A DNA stretch of 64,000 nt, taken from the NCBI GenBank assembly GCA_023387735.1, contig JAEWHP010000007.1, forward strand, positions 35,559 through 99,558, read 5' to 3'. The stretch is from Pseudomonadota bacterium. Its GTDB lineage: Bacteria > Pseudomonadota > Alphaproteobacteria > Rhizobiales > Xanthobacteraceae. The translations under genes and the position numbers were made by a program. Shown here piece after piece: positions 50,256 through 59,196 of this stretch. The stretch's first letter is position 1. The number at the start of each line of letters is the position of its first letter. The notes under the pieces are model-generated. The model was not told the DNA's origin and searched no databases. It was given only the letters and a program-made list of their open reading frames with translations.

Positions 50256-51203
50256 TTATTTCCCGGCGCGCTTTTTCTCGATGGTGTCCCAGATCTTTCC
50301 CGCCACATCCGGCCCGCCAAGCCGGGCAATGGCGCGGATGCCCGTCGGCGAGGTGACGTTGATCTCGGTAAGGTTGCCGTCGATCACGTCGATGCCGACG
50401 AACAGCAAGCCGCGCTCGCGCAGCGCCGGGCCGAGGGTGTCGCATATCTCGCGTTCGCGCGGCGAAAGTTCGGTGGCTTGCGCAGCGCCGCCGCGGACCA
50501 TGTTGGAGCGCAGGTCGTCGGGCGCGGGGACGCGGTTGACGGCGCCGGCGAACTCGCCGTCAACCAGGATGATGCGCTTGTCACCGTGCTTCACTTCGGG
50601 GAGGAAGCGCTGGATCACCCAGGGCTCGCGGAAGGTGACCGAGAACATGTCGAACAGCGAACCGAAGTTCATGTCCTGCGGCAGGACGCGAAACACCGCG
50701 GCGCCGCCATGGCCGTGCAGCGGCTTCATTACCACGGCGTCATGTTGTTCGCGGAACGAATTGATCTCGTCGACGTCGCGCGAAATCAGCGTCGGCGGCA
50801 TCAGGTGCGAAAAGTTCATCACGAACAGCTTTTCCGGCGCGTTGCGCACCGAGGCCGGGTTGTTGACGACCAGCGTCCTGGGGTGGATGCGTTCGAGGAA
50901 ATGCGTCGAAGTGATGTAGGCGAGGTCGAACGGCGGGTCCTGCCGCAGCAGGATGACGTCGAAGGCTTCGAGCGATTCGCGCTTCGCATCGCCAAGGGTG
51001 AAATGGTCGCCGACCTCGTCGCGGACGGTGAGCTGTTGCACCGGCGCCACCAGTTCCTCGCCGCGCAGCGAGAGCTTGTCCGGCGTGTAGTAGCAAAGGC
51101 GGTGGCCGCGTTTTTGTGCTTCGAGCAGCAGCGCAAATGTTGAATCGCCGCGGATGTTGATACGCGCGATGGGGTCCATCTGGACGGCGACATTCAGTTT
51201 CAT
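50256..51203 (-). CDS. gshB: Glutathione synthetase
   Basis: ATP-grasp ligase joining gamma-glutamylcysteine and glycine, 315 residues. Family blocks are VAVQMDPIARINIRGDSTFALL, LLRQDPPFDLAYITSTHFLE, VMKPLHGHGGAAVFRV (ATP-grasp glycine loop) and ITEINVTSPTGIRA-type residues near the C-terminus (NLTEINVTSPTGIR). Start at 51203. It is the last gene of an rsmI-yraN-gshB run, 29 bases after yraN. Confidence 0.96.
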   Translation of the reverse strand: MKLNVAVQMDPIARINIRGDSTFALLLEAQKRGHRLCYYTPDKLSLRGEELVAPVQQLTVRDEVGDHFTLGDAKRESLEAFDVILLRQDPPFDLAYITSTHFLERIHPRTLVVNNPASVRNAPEKLFVMNFSHLMPPTLISRDVDEINSFREQHDAVVMKPLHGHGGAAVFRVLPQDMNFGSLFDMFSVTFREPWVIQRFLPEVKHGDKRIILVDGEFAGAVNRVPAPDDLRSNMVRGGAAQATELSPREREICDTLGPALRERGLLFVGIDVIDGNLTEINVTSPTGIRAIARLGGPDVAGKIWDTIEKKRAGK

Positions 51204-51232
51204 GGGGGAGGTCCGGGTCTCTTGAGGGATTT

Positions 51233-51646
51233 TTAAGGGCTGGCGTCGAAGGCCGCTAACAGATGGCGTGGCAGATGCCGCGGCGCAATCAGGATCGCGT
51301 CGAAACGCAGGTCGAATTCGGCATGCTCGGGATGCGCCGCGAGCCACCCTTGCGCGGCATCAATGATGCGGGCCTGCTGGCGCGGCGTCACCGCGTAGGC
51401 GGCCTCGTCGAGGCTGGCGCGGGCCTTGACCTCGATGAAGGCCAGCAAATTGCGCTTCTTCGCCACCAGGTCGATCTCGCCATGGGGGGTCCGGAAGCGC
51501 TTTGCGAGGATGCGGTAGCCTTTTGCGATCAGGAAGGCGGCGGCGCGGCTCTCGGCCGAGAGCCCGGTGCGGAAGGCCGCGATCCGCGCCGGTGAGGCGA
51601 GTTTTTCCGCCGCGTCCGGCGGCGAGGTGCCCTCAATTTTCGCCAT
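51233..51646 (-). CDS. YraN/UPF0102 nuclease-fold protein
   Basis: 137-residue protein of the UPF0102 family with a restriction-endonuclease-like core: GYRILAKRFRTPHGEIDLVAKK and LAFIEVKARASLDEA carry the Asp and the E-x-K catalytic pattern (EIDLVA..FIEVK). It is thought to resemble Holliday-junction resolvases, but the function is unproven. Starts inside the 3' end of rsmI (14-base overlap), the usual partner. Confidence 0.9.
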   Translation of the reverse strand: MAKIEGTSPPDAAEKLASPARIAAFRTGLSAESRAAAFLIAKGYRILAKRFRTPHGEIDLVAKKRNLLAFIEVKARASLDEAAYAVTPRQQARIIDAAQGWLAAHPEHAEFDLRFDAILIAPRHLPRHLLAAFDASP

Positions 51647-52586
51647 CGCCGCCTCGGGTTTCTTTCGCCAACTCCAGCGCGCGGGCATAGATCTCGCGGC
51701 GCGGGCGGCCGGAGAGTTCGACCGCATGCGCCACGCTGTCCTTGACGCTGCCCTGTGCGAGTGATGCGCGCAACAGATTGTTGAGGTCGTCCTGCGTCAT
51801 CGTCTGCTCGTCGGCGCGGGGCGGGCCGACCACCAGCACGAACTCGCCGCGCGTTTCCAGCGTGGCCGCAGCCTTTGCGAGATCAGCGATTGGCGCGCGC
51901 TTGATTTCCTCGTGCAGCTTGGTCAGTTCGCGGCAGATCGCAGCGTCGCGTCCGCCCATGATGTCGGCAAGATCGGCCAGCGTCTCCTGCACGCGGTTGC
52001 CGGATTCGAACATGACCAGCGTCGCGTCGATCCGCGCCAGCTCGGCGAGGCGAACTCGCCGCGAGACTTCCTTTGCGGGCAGGAACCCTTCGAAGAAAAA
52101 GCGGTCGGTCGGCAGCGCGGCCACCGAGAGCGCTGTCAGGACCGACGATGCACCGGGCACCGCGATCACGGTGTGGCCGGCGGCGCAGACCTCGCGCACC
52201 AGCTTGAAGCCGGGATCGGAGATGAGTGGTGTGCCGGCGTCGGACACCAGCGCGATCGAGGCGCCCTGCGCCAGCCGTTCCAGAATCTTGGGCCGCGCCA
52301 TCACCGCGTTGTGCTCGTGGTACGGCTTGAGCTCGGCTGAAATGCCGTAGCGCTCGGTCAGGCGGCGGGTGATGCGGGTGTCCTCGCAGGCGATGATGTC
52401 GACGCCGGCCAGCGTTTCAAGTGCACGCAACGTGATGTCGCCGAGATTGCCGATCGGGGTTGCCACCAGATAGAGGCCCGGCCTCGGTTTCGGGGCGTTG
52501 ACGGTCTGGCCGCCGATCAAAAATGTTCTGTGCGCCGAACCCGGTTCGGCGTCGGCACCGTAGTTGGAACTGGGTTTTGGGCGCAT
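51633..52586 (-). CDS. rsmI: 16S rRNA (cytidine-1402-2'-O)-methyltransferase RsmI
   Basis: SAM-dependent ribose methyltransferase of the 16S rRNA decoding site, 317 residues. The start at 52586 gives the non-conserved leader MRPKPSSNYGADAEPG before the core LYLVATPIGNLGDITLRALE. Further blocks are ACEDTRITRRLTERY, LVSDAGTPLISDPGFKLV and SVLTALSVAALPTDRFFFEGFLP. Overlaps yraN by 14 bases; divergent from the LpoA-like gene. Confidence 0.95.
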   Translation of the reverse strand: MRPKPSSNYGADAEPGSAHRTFLIGGQTVNAPKPRPGLYLVATPIGNLGDITLRALETLAGVDIIACEDTRITRRLTERYGISAELKPYHEHNAVMARPKILERLAQGASIALVSDAGTPLISDPGFKLVREVCAAGHTVIAVPGASSVLTALSVAALPTDRFFFEGFLPAKEVSRRVRLAELARIDATLVMFESGNRVQETLADLADIMGGRDAAICRELTKLHEEIKRAPIADLAKAAATLETRGEFVLVVGPPRADEQTMTQDDLNNLLRASLAQGSVKDSVAHAVELSGRPRREIYARALELAKETRGGDGEN

Positions 52587-52833
52587 AATGGTAATTCTAG
52601 AGGGCCCGCAGCCCCAGCGCCACCATGGGGTGGGCTGGATGGTCCCGGGCAAGGATAGGGAGATAGGCTCCTGCACCGGCAATGGCGCCGAGGGGACCCT
52701 AATCCTTTTGTTTTGGTTAACTATTTGTCGACTTTGTGCTGAATCCGGCATTGGGTTCAGGAGCGGTTCAGGAGCCTTGGTCCCAGATGGCCGGAGTTCT
52801 GGTCGACGGCGGTCGGTCAAGAGAAGAGAGACG

Positions 52834-54042
52834 ATGGTAGGCCCGTTCAATCGCACGCCTGGATCTTTGGATCCGCGGCTGCCGGGAGCGACCCGGCGGA
52901 CGGTGGTTGGCCTTATCCTCGGCGCACCGCTGCTTGGTGCGTGTTCCGGGGCGCAGAACTCGTTCGGATCGATCGAGAACGCCGGACCCGCCGGGCCGCC
53001 GCAGCAGCCGCTCGCAGTCGGCACCGGCCAAGTCAAGGTCGGCATGCTGCTGCCGCTCTCGGCCGCCGGCAACGCCGGCGTCGCCGCGCAGTCGATGAAG
53101 AACGCCGCCGAGATGGCGCTCGCGGAGTTCCAAAATCCCAACATCCAGCTCCTGATCAAGGACGACGGCGCGACCCCGCAAGGCGCGCAGCAGGCCACCC
53201 AGCAGGCACTCGAGGAAGGCAGCGAGATCATCCTGGGGCCGCTGTTCGCAGGCTCGGTCCCATCAGCCGCGCAACTGACACGCGCCCGCGGCATCTCGGT
53301 GATCGCGTTCTCGACCGATTCCAGCGTCGCCGGACGCGGCGTCTACCTGCTGAGCTTCCTGCCGGAATCCGACGTCAACCGGATCGTCGACTACTCCGCC
53401 AGCATCGGCAAAAAGTCCTTTGCGGCGATGCTGCCCGACAACGCCTATGGCAACGTGGTGGAAGCAGCGTTCAAGCAGGCGGTCGGCCGCAAGGGCGGGC
53501 GCATCGTAGCCTTCGAGAAATATGGTGCCGATCGCGCAGCGCCGGCACGGACGGTAGCGCAGGCGCTCGGTTCGGCCGACGCCCTGTTCATCGCCGACGA
53601 CGGCGAGTCTGTCGTGGCGACGGCGGATGCGCTGACGGCGGCGGGCGCGAACCTGCAGAACATCCAGCTGCTCGGCACGGGTTTGTGGGACAATCCGCGC
53701 GTGTTCGCGAGCCCCGCGCTGCAGGGCGGCCTTTACGCAGCACCGGATCCGTCAGGCTTCCGCGCTTTCGCCGGCCGTTACCGCACCAAATACGGAAGCG
53801 AACCGGTTCGTACGGCAACGCTGGCCTATGACGCGGTCGCACTGGTTGCAGCGCTGTCGAAGCAGCAGGGCGCGCAGCGTTTCGCTACGGAAACGCTGGC
53901 CAGTCCCTCCGGCTTTGCCGGCATCGATGGCCTGTTCAGATTTCGCTCCGACGGCACCAACGAGCGCGGCCTTGCGGTGATGAAGGTCGCCACCGGCGGC
54001 GGCACGCCGGTCGCGGGCTCGCCGAAGAGTTTTGGCGCGTAG
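52834..54042 (+). CDS. LpoA-like penicillin-binding protein activator lipoprotein
   Basis: 402-residue lipoprotein with a periplasmic-binding-protein type 1 fold. ATG at 52834 follows GAGAAGAGAG. The lipobox LLGAC puts the lipidated residue at Cys37, after an unusually long basic N-region. The domain begins KVGMLLPLSAAGNAGVAAQSM and continues with IILGPLFAGSVPSAAQ and FAAMLPDNAYGNVVEAAF. This group resembles the C-terminal half of LpoA, the outer-membrane activator of PBP1A, without its helical repeats. Function in this lineage is inferred. It ends 2 bases before the convergent hemW. Confidence 0.85.
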   Translation: MVGPFNRTPGSLDPRLPGATRRTVVGLILGAPLLGACSGAQNSFGSIENAGPAGPPQQPLAVGTGQVKVGMLLPLSAAGNAGVAAQSMKNAAEMALAEFQNPNIQLLIKDDGATPQGAQQATQQALEEGSEIILGPLFAGSVPSAAQLTRARGISVIAFSTDSSVAGRGVYLLSFLPESDVNRIVDYSASIGKKSFAAMLPDNAYGNVVEAAFKQAVGRKGGRIVAFEKYGADRAAPARTVAQALGSADALFIADDGESVVATADALTAAGANLQNIQLLGTGLWDNPRVFASPALQGGLYAAPDPSGFRAFAGRYRTKYGSEPVRTATLAYDAVALVAALSKQQGAQRFATETLASPSGFAGIDGLFRFRSDGTNERGLAVMKVATGGGTPVAGSPKSFGA

Positions 54043-54044
54043 CG

Positions 54045-55202
54045 TTACGCCGCGAGATCCGCGACGACGGCGTCGAGCACCGGAAATCCGTCCTTGGTCA
54101 CGCGCAGCCTGCCGTCGGGATCGACCGATATCGCGCCTTCCTCGCGCAGCACGGCAATGCGATTCGGATCGAGCGTGCGGCCTGATAACGCCGCATAGCG
54201 CCGGGGGTCGATGCCTTCGGCCAAGCGCAATCCCATCAGCAAAAATTCGTCGGCGCGCTCTTCGCTGTTGAGCTTGTCGTCGGCCACGACGCCATGGCCG
54301 TTGGCTTCGACGCGCATCAGCCAGGCCTCGGGGCGTTTTTCGGTCGCGACCGCGTGCCGGATGCCGTCGATATCCAAGCGGCCATGCGCACCCGGGCCGA
54401 TGCCGGCATATTCGTCGCCGCGCCAGTAGACCAGATTGTGCCGGCACTCCGCGCCGGATCGCGCGTGGTTGGAAATCTCGTAGGCGGGAAGGCCGTGCTG
54501 CGCGCAGACATCCTGCGTCACGTCGTAGAGCGTGCGCGCGAGCGCTTCATCCGGCGTTTGCAGTTTGCCTGCGGCGTGCAGGCCAAAGAACGGCGTGCCT
54601 TCCTCGATCGTGAGCTGATAGAGCGACAGGTGTTCGGCCGCTTCCGCAATCGCGAGCTTCAGCTCATCGGCCCACATCTGGGGCGTCTGGTCGGGGCGGG
54701 CGTAGATCAGGTCGAACGAATAACGGTCGAACGCGCTGCGCGCGATCGCGACTGCATCAAGGGCCTCGCGCGCGCTGTGCAGACGTCCCAGCGATTTCAG
54801 CGATGCATCGTCGAGCGCCTGCACGCCGAGCGAGACGCGGTTGACGCCGGCGGCGCGATAGCCGCGAAACCGCGTGGCTTCCACGCTGGTCGGATTGGCC
54901 TCCAGCGTCACTTCCACCTTCGGCGCGACGCGCCAGTATTTTCCGATCGAATCGAGAATGGCGCCGACGGTCCGTGGCTGCATCAGCGATGGCGTGCCGC
55001 CGCCGAGAAAGATCGAGCTGACGGTTCGCCCGGGCGCTCGCGCCGCCGTGGTCTCTATCTCACGGGCAAAGGCGCGCGCAAAGCGTTCCTCGTCGATCGG
55101 TGCATGCCGGACGTGGCTGTTGAAATCGCAATACGGGCATTTCGACAGGCAGAACGGCCAGTGCACATAAACGCCGAAGGCTTCGTGCTTGCTGCTAGCC
55201 AA
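54045..55202 (-). CDS. hemW: Heme chaperone HemW (radical SAM)
   Basis: 385-residue HemN-like radical SAM protein that binds heme rather than oxidising coproporphyrinogen. The start is a TTG at 55202 (GGAG seven bases upstream), inside the last codons of rdgB. The iron-sulfur motif is CLSKCPYC (C18, C22, C25). Further blocks are FLGGGTPSLM, VTLEANPTS and RVSLGVQALDD. It lacks the fourth cysteine (CPYCDF) found in true HemN. Coupled to rdgB, as is common in alphaproteobacteria. Confidence 0.93.
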   Translation of the reverse strand: MASSKHEAFGVYVHWPFCLSKCPYCDFNSHVRHAPIDEERFARAFAREIETTAARAPGRTVSSIFLGGGTPSLMQPRTVGAILDSIGKYWRVAPKVEVTLEANPTSVEATRFRGYRAAGVNRVSLGVQALDDASLKSLGRLHSAREALDAVAIARSAFDRYSFDLIYARPDQTPQMWADELKLAIAEAAEHLSLYQLTIEEGTPFFGLHAAGKLQTPDEALARTLYDVTQDVCAQHGLPAYEISNHARSGAECRHNLVYWRGDEYAGIGPGAHGRLDIDGIRHAVATEKRPEAWLMRVEANGHGVVADDKLNSEERADEFLLMGLRLAEGIDPRRYAALSGRTLDPNRIAVLREEGAISVDPDGRLRVTKDGFPVLDAVVADLAA

Positions 55203-55824
55203 GGCAGATCTCCGCCAGTTTGACGAAGGCGCGGGCGCGGTGCGAAAGGCCAAGTCCGAGCGGCGGCAGGCCGTGCTTCTCGATCGAGGTCATCTCGCCG
55301 AAGGTCCGCGTATGTCCGTCGGGCAGGAATGCCGGATCATAACCGAAACCGGCGGTGCCGCGTGGTGGCCAGACCAGAGTTCCGTCGGCGCGCGCCTCGA
55401 CCTCTTCGAGATGGCCGTCGGGCCAGGCGACGCACAGCGCGGAAACGAAATGCGCCGTGCGCTTGTCGGGCGTGGTCGCGCCCCGCTCCTGCAGCAGGCG
55501 TTCGATCTGGCTCATCGCCGCCATGAAATCCTTGCCATTACCGGCCCAGCGCGCCGAGTAGATCCCCGGCGCGCCATCCAGTGCATCGACCACGAGGCCG
55601 GAATCGTCGGCAAAGGCCGGGAGCTGTGCGGCATTGGCCGCCGCGATCGCCTTGATCGCCGCGTTGGCGCGGAACGTCTTGCCGGTTTCCTCAGGTTCGG
55701 CGAGGCCGAGTTCGCCTGCGGAAACGGCCTCGACGCCGTGCGGCGCCAGCAATTCCCGCATCTCGGCAAGCTTGCCGGGATTGTGGGTCGCGATCACGAG
55801 CCTGCCGGTGATTCGACGATGCAT
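55195..55824 (-). CDS. rdgB: dITP/XTP pyrophosphatase RdgB
   Basis: House-cleaning enzyme removing dITP, dXTP and ITP from nucleotide pools, 209 residues. The family motif THNPGKLAEMRELL is at 13-26. FADDSGLVVDALDGAPGIYSARW and GYDPAFLPDGHTRTFGEM carry the metal ligands and substrate contacts, and SHRARAF closes the domain. 11 bases downstream of rph, and its 3' end overlaps hemW by 8 bases, forming rph-rdgB-hemW. Confidence 0.96.
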   Translation of the reverse strand: MHRRITGRLVIATHNPGKLAEMRELLAPHGVEAVSAGELGLAEPEETGKTFRANAAIKAIAAANAAQLPAFADDSGLVVDALDGAPGIYSARWAGNGKDFMAAMSQIERLLQERGATTPDKRTAHFVSALCVAWPDGHLEEVEARADGTLVWPPRGTAGFGYDPAFLPDGHTRTFGEMTSIEKHGLPPLGLGLSHRARAFVKLAEICLG

Positions 55825-55835
55825 GATCGATCTGA

Positions 55836-56549
55836 CTACGCGACGGCCATCTTCTGCAAGTCGACCAGCCGCGCGACGCCCTTGCGCGCCAGTTCCATCA
55901 AAGCCAGGAACTCGTCCTGCGAGAACGGCGTCTTTTCGGCGGTGCCCTGCACCTCGATGATGCGGCCGTCGCCGGTCATGACGAAATTGGCGTCGGTCTC
56001 GGCCTCGGAATCCTCGGCATAGTCGAGGTCGAGCACCGGGGTGCCGTTATAGATGCCGCAGGAGATCGCGGCGACGTTGTCGCGCAGCACATTGGTCTTC
56101 AGCATGTTGCGCGCCTTCATCCACGCGATGCAGTCGGCCAGCGCGACCCAGGCGCCGGTGATCGAGGCCGTGCGGGTGCCGCCATCGGCCTGGATGACGT
56201 CGCAGTCGACGGTAATCTGGCGCTCGCCCAGTGCTTCGAGGTCGACCGCTGCGCGCAGCGAGCGGCCGATCAGCCGCTGGATCTCCACGGTGCGGCCGCC
56301 CTGCTTGCCGGCAGCGGCCTCGCGGCGGGTGCGTTCCAAGGTGGCGCGCGGCAGCATGCCGTATTCGGCCGTGACCCAGCCGCGGCCCTGACCCTTCAGC
56401 CAGGGCGGCAGCCGCTCTTCCAGCGTCGCCGTCACCAGCACATGGGTGTCGCCGAATTTCACCATGCAGGAACCTTCGGCGTATTTGACGACGCCGCGTT
56501 CCAGCGACACGGGGCGCAGTTGATCGGGCGCACGGCGGCTTGGCCGCAT
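55836..56549 (-). CDS. rph: Ribonuclease PH
   Basis: Phosphorolytic 3'-5' exoribonuclease that trims tRNA 3' ends, 237 residues. MRPSRRAPDQLRPVSLERG is the conserved N-terminus. RRVRSLKV-like residues are represented here by ERTRREAAAGKQGGRTVEIQ, and QITVDCDVIQADGGTRTASITG and DLDYAEDSEAETDANFVMTG carry the catalytic acids. Divergent from hrcA across 243 bases. Confidence 0.97.
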   Translation of the reverse strand: MRPSRRAPDQLRPVSLERGVVKYAEGSCMVKFGDTHVLVTATLEERLPPWLKGQGRGWVTAEYGMLPRATLERTRREAAAGKQGGRTVEIQRLIGRSLRAAVDLEALGERQITVDCDVIQADGGTRTASITGAWVALADCIAWMKARNMLKTNVLRDNVAAISCGIYNGTPVLDLDYAEDSEAETDANFVMTGDGRIIEVQGTAEKTPFSQDEFLALMELARKGVARLVDLQKMAVA

Positions 56550-56792
56550 GGGAAATCCTTTCGAAATCGAGCGAAAATTCGTTCGCGGTGCTTGTAGGAG
56601 GGGGAACGGGCAGCGGCAAGGGCTTTTGCCCTGTCCAGGGTAAATAGAGGTTTGGTGCCGAATCTCTATCCTTTTGTTTTTGATACTCTTTCTTACAGCG
56701 AACCGGTGCCGGCCACGGGGGAAAACGTCGATCTGAACGCTTGTCATCGGCCCGCCGGATCGACAAATTAGAGGGGTCTGAGGAGTTCAATA

Positions 56793-57881
56793 GTGGCCCA
56801 CCACGATCCGATCGGCCTGATCGCGCCGCATGCCGGGCTGGCCCAGCTCAACGAGCGATCGCGCGACATTTTTCGCCAGATCGTCGAGAGCTATCTCGCG
56901 ACCGGCGAGCCCGTCGGCTCGCGCAACATCTCCCGCCTGATCGCGGTGCCGCTGTCGCCGGCTTCCGTCCGCAACGTGATGTCGGACCTCGAGCAGCTCG
57001 GTCTGATCTACGCGCCGCACACCTCGGCGGGGCGGTTGCCGACCGAGCTCGGCCTTCGGTTCTTCGTCGATGCCTTGATGCAGGTCGGCGACCTCACCGA
57101 GCCGGAACGGGAGTCGATCCAGAACCAGCTGGCCTCCGTAGGCCGCGCGCAGTCGGTCGAGGCGGCGCTCGGCGAAGCCCTGACGCGGCTGTCGGGACTG
57201 ACGCGTGCCGCCGCGGTAGTGCTGACCGCCAAATCCAATTCGCGCCTCAAGCACATCGAGTTCGTTCGGCTGGAGCCGGAACGGGCGCTGGTGGTGCTGG
57301 TCGGCGAAGACGGCCAGGTCGAAAACCGCGTGCTGACGCTGCCGCCCGGCGTACCGTCCTCGGCGCTGACCGAAGCGACCAATTTCCTCAACGCTCGCAT
57401 CAGGGGGCGGACGCTGGCCGAAGCGCGGCTCGAACTCGAAACCGCACTGACGCAAAGCCGCGTCGAACTCGATCAGTTGACGCAGAAGGTGATCGCGGCC
57501 GGCATTGCGAGCTGGTCCGGCGGCGAAAGCGACGACCGGCAATTGATCGTGCGCGGCCATGCCAACCTGCTCGAAGACCTGCACGCGCTGGAGGACCTCG
57601 AGCGCGTCAAGTCGCTGTTCGACGATCTCGAAACCAAGCGCGGCGTGATCGATCTGTTGGGCCGTGCCGAACGCGCTGAAGGCGTCAGAATCTTCATCGG
57701 ATCGGAGAACAAGCTGTTCTCGCTGTCGGGTTCCTCCACGATCATCGCTCCCTATAGCGATGCCGCGGGCCGTATCGTCGGCGTTCTCGGCGTGATCGGG
57801 CCAACCCGGCTGAACTATGCCCGGGTGATCCCGACAGTGGATTACGCCGCCCGGATCGTCAGCCGGATGCTGGGCGGCTAA
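56793..57881 (+). CDS. hrcA: Heat-inducible transcription repressor HrcA
   Basis: CIRCE-binding repressor, 362 residues, starting with GTG at 56793 (AGGAG eight bases upstream). An N-terminal winged helix (about 18-90) holds DIFRQIVESYLATGEPVGSRNI, SPASVRNVMSDLEQLGLIYAPHTSAGRLPT. The C-terminal GAF-like dimer domain includes GSENKLFSLSGSSTIIAPY and GVLGVIGPTRLNYARVIPTV. I found no CIRCE element (TTAGCACTC-N9-GAGTGCTAA) in this window, so its operators are probably at groESL elsewhere. Upstream of grpE by 201 bases. Confidence 0.95.
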   Translation: MAHHDPIGLIAPHAGLAQLNERSRDIFRQIVESYLATGEPVGSRNISRLIAVPLSPASVRNVMSDLEQLGLIYAPHTSAGRLPTELGLRFFVDALMQVGDLTEPERESIQNQLASVGRAQSVEAALGEALTRLSGLTRAAAVVLTAKSNSRLKHIEFVRLEPERALVVLVGEDGQVENRVLTLPPGVPSSALTEATNFLNARIRGRTLAEARLELETALTQSRVELDQLTQKVIAAGIASWSGGESDDRQLIVRGHANLLEDLHALEDLERVKSLFDDLETKRGVIDLLGRAERAEGVRIFIGSENKLFSLSGSSTIIAPYSDAAGRIVGVLGVIGPTRLNYARVIPTVDYAARIVSRMLGG

Positions 57882-57951
57882 ATCGGCCTGAATAGGGCCT
57901 CAATCCGGGCCTTCTTGTTCTGACGCGTTTCCTCGCGCCAACCGTTGCCCA

Positions 57952-57972
57952 CCCTCGGATCAAGTCCGAGGG
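57952..57972. repeat. Short perfect hairpin in the hrcA-grpE gap
   Basis: Arms CCCTCGGA (57952-57959) and TCCGAGGG (57965-57972) with a 5-base loop. They are embedded in a sequence that also includes CTTGAAAACGCTATGG, which I recall as common in Bradyrhizobium intergenic repeats. Effect unknown. Confidence 0.45.
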
Positions 57973-58082
57973 CATGCTTCGCTTGAAAACGCTATGGAAG
58001 CTTGATTTCCGGCCCCCAAAGCACGATATCCGGCTCAGCAAATCCCCATCGACCCAGATCCGTTTTTTGAGAAGGCAGTGTT

Positions 58083-58688
58083 ATGACCGATCCCAACCGG
58101 CCGAGTGATGATGCGGTGAAACCGGCCCAGACCGGCGAGCCCGTGGTCTCAAAACCCTACATCATGCCCGACGATCCCGAGGAAGGATCGCTGGAGCTCT
58201 TGGTCAAGGAAGCGACCGAGTCGCGCGACAAGATGCTGCGCACGCTGGCGGAGATGGAAAACCTGCGCAAGCGCACCGCCAGGGAAGTCGCCGATGCGCG
58301 CGCCTACGGCATCACCGGCTTCGCGCGCGACATTCTCGATATCGCCGACAATCTGCAGCGTGCGCTCGATGCGATTCCGGCCGAAGCCAAGGAGATCGCC
58401 GATCCCGGCATCAAGGCCTTCATCGAAGGCGTCGAGTTGACCGAGCGCTCGCTGCTAAATTCGCTGGAGAAGAACGGCGTCAAGAAGTTCGATCCGTCGG
58501 GCGAGAAGTTCGACCCGAACTTCCAGCAGGCGATGTACGAAGTGCCGGATCCGTCGGTGCCGTCGGGGACGGTGGTCCAGGTGGTGCAGGCCGGCTTCAT
58601 GATCGGTGAGCGCGTGCTGCGCCCGGCACTGGTCGCCGTCTCCAAGGGCGGGGCAAAGGCCGCACCCGCCGCCGACGCCGCGAACTAA
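58083..58688 (+). CDS. grpE: Nucleotide exchange factor GrpE
   Basis: ADP-release factor for DnaK, 201 residues. A disordered N-terminus (1-37) is followed by the long dimerising helix (about 40-95, KEATESRDKMLRTLAEMENLRKRTAREV). The beta-domain wedges into DnaK, with FDPNFQQAMYEVPDPSVPSGTVVQVVQAGF. The C-terminal tail is Ala/Lys-rich. dnaK starts 3.7 kb downstream, separated by five minus-strand genes, unlike the contiguous grpE-dnaK of many bacteria. Confidence 0.95.
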   Translation: MTDPNRPSDDAVKPAQTGEPVVSKPYIMPDDPEEGSLELLVKEATESRDKMLRTLAEMENLRKRTAREVADARAYGITGFARDILDIADNLQRALDAIPAEAKEIADPGIKAFIEGVELTERSLLNSLEKNGVKKFDPSGEKFDPNFQQAMYEVPDPSVPSGTVVQVVQAGFMIGERVLRPALVAVSKGGAKAAPAADAAN

Positions 58689-59114
58689 TCAAAGCGGCTT
58701 GTCGCCGACCTTCGGCCGGTACGTCCCAAAACTCCAGAGATTGCCGTCCGGATCGCGGCAGGTGAAGTCGCGGCTGCCGTAATCCGTGTTGCGCGGTTCC
58801 ATTTCGATCCTGCTGCCTGCGGCCTTGGCCTTGGCATAGAGCGCATCGGGATCGTCGACGGCGACGTAGAGCGCGTCGGTGCGGCGGCCGCCGATGGCGC
58901 CGACGAGCTTGCCGTATTCGTCATCGCGGCATTGGCCGATCATCAGCAGGGATGGACCATAGGCGAATTCGGCATGGTGGATGACGCCGTTATCGTCACG
59001 ATAGGCGACGCGCTCAGTAAAGCCGACGACGTCTTTCAACCAGGCGATCATGGCGTCGATGTCGCTGCAGCGCATGGTCGGGTAAAGGCGCGGCGCTTCG
59101 GTTTGTGTGGTCAC
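58689..59114 (-). CDS. VOC-family glyoxalase-like protein
   Basis: 141 residues from a GTG at 59114 (GGGAG upstream), single vicinal-oxygen-chelate domain. Features are LYPTMRCSDIDAMIAWLKDVVGF, VIHHAEFAYGPSLLMIG with a metal-type His-Glu pair, YVAVDDPDALYAKAKAAGSRI and the terminal DFTCRDPDGNLWSFGTY. Substrate unknown; relatives include dioxygenases, antibiotic-binding proteins and putative bleomycin-resistance proteins. 82 bases downstream of the AraC regulator, so possibly its target. Confidence 0.83.
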   Translation of the reverse strand: MTTQTEAPRLYPTMRCSDIDAMIAWLKDVVGFTERVAYRDDNGVIHHAEFAYGPSLLMIGQCRDDEYGKLVGAIGGRRTDALYVAVDDPDALYAKAKAAGSRIEMEPRNTDYGSRDFTCRDPDGNLWSFGTYRPKVGDKPL

Positions 59115-59196
59115 GGAAATCTCCCGGCTTGCTGGCTTGTGGCGCGACTATGCGCAGCGCGCACGGTATCGGCTTGTAGATTTGTTACCTGGCGGG

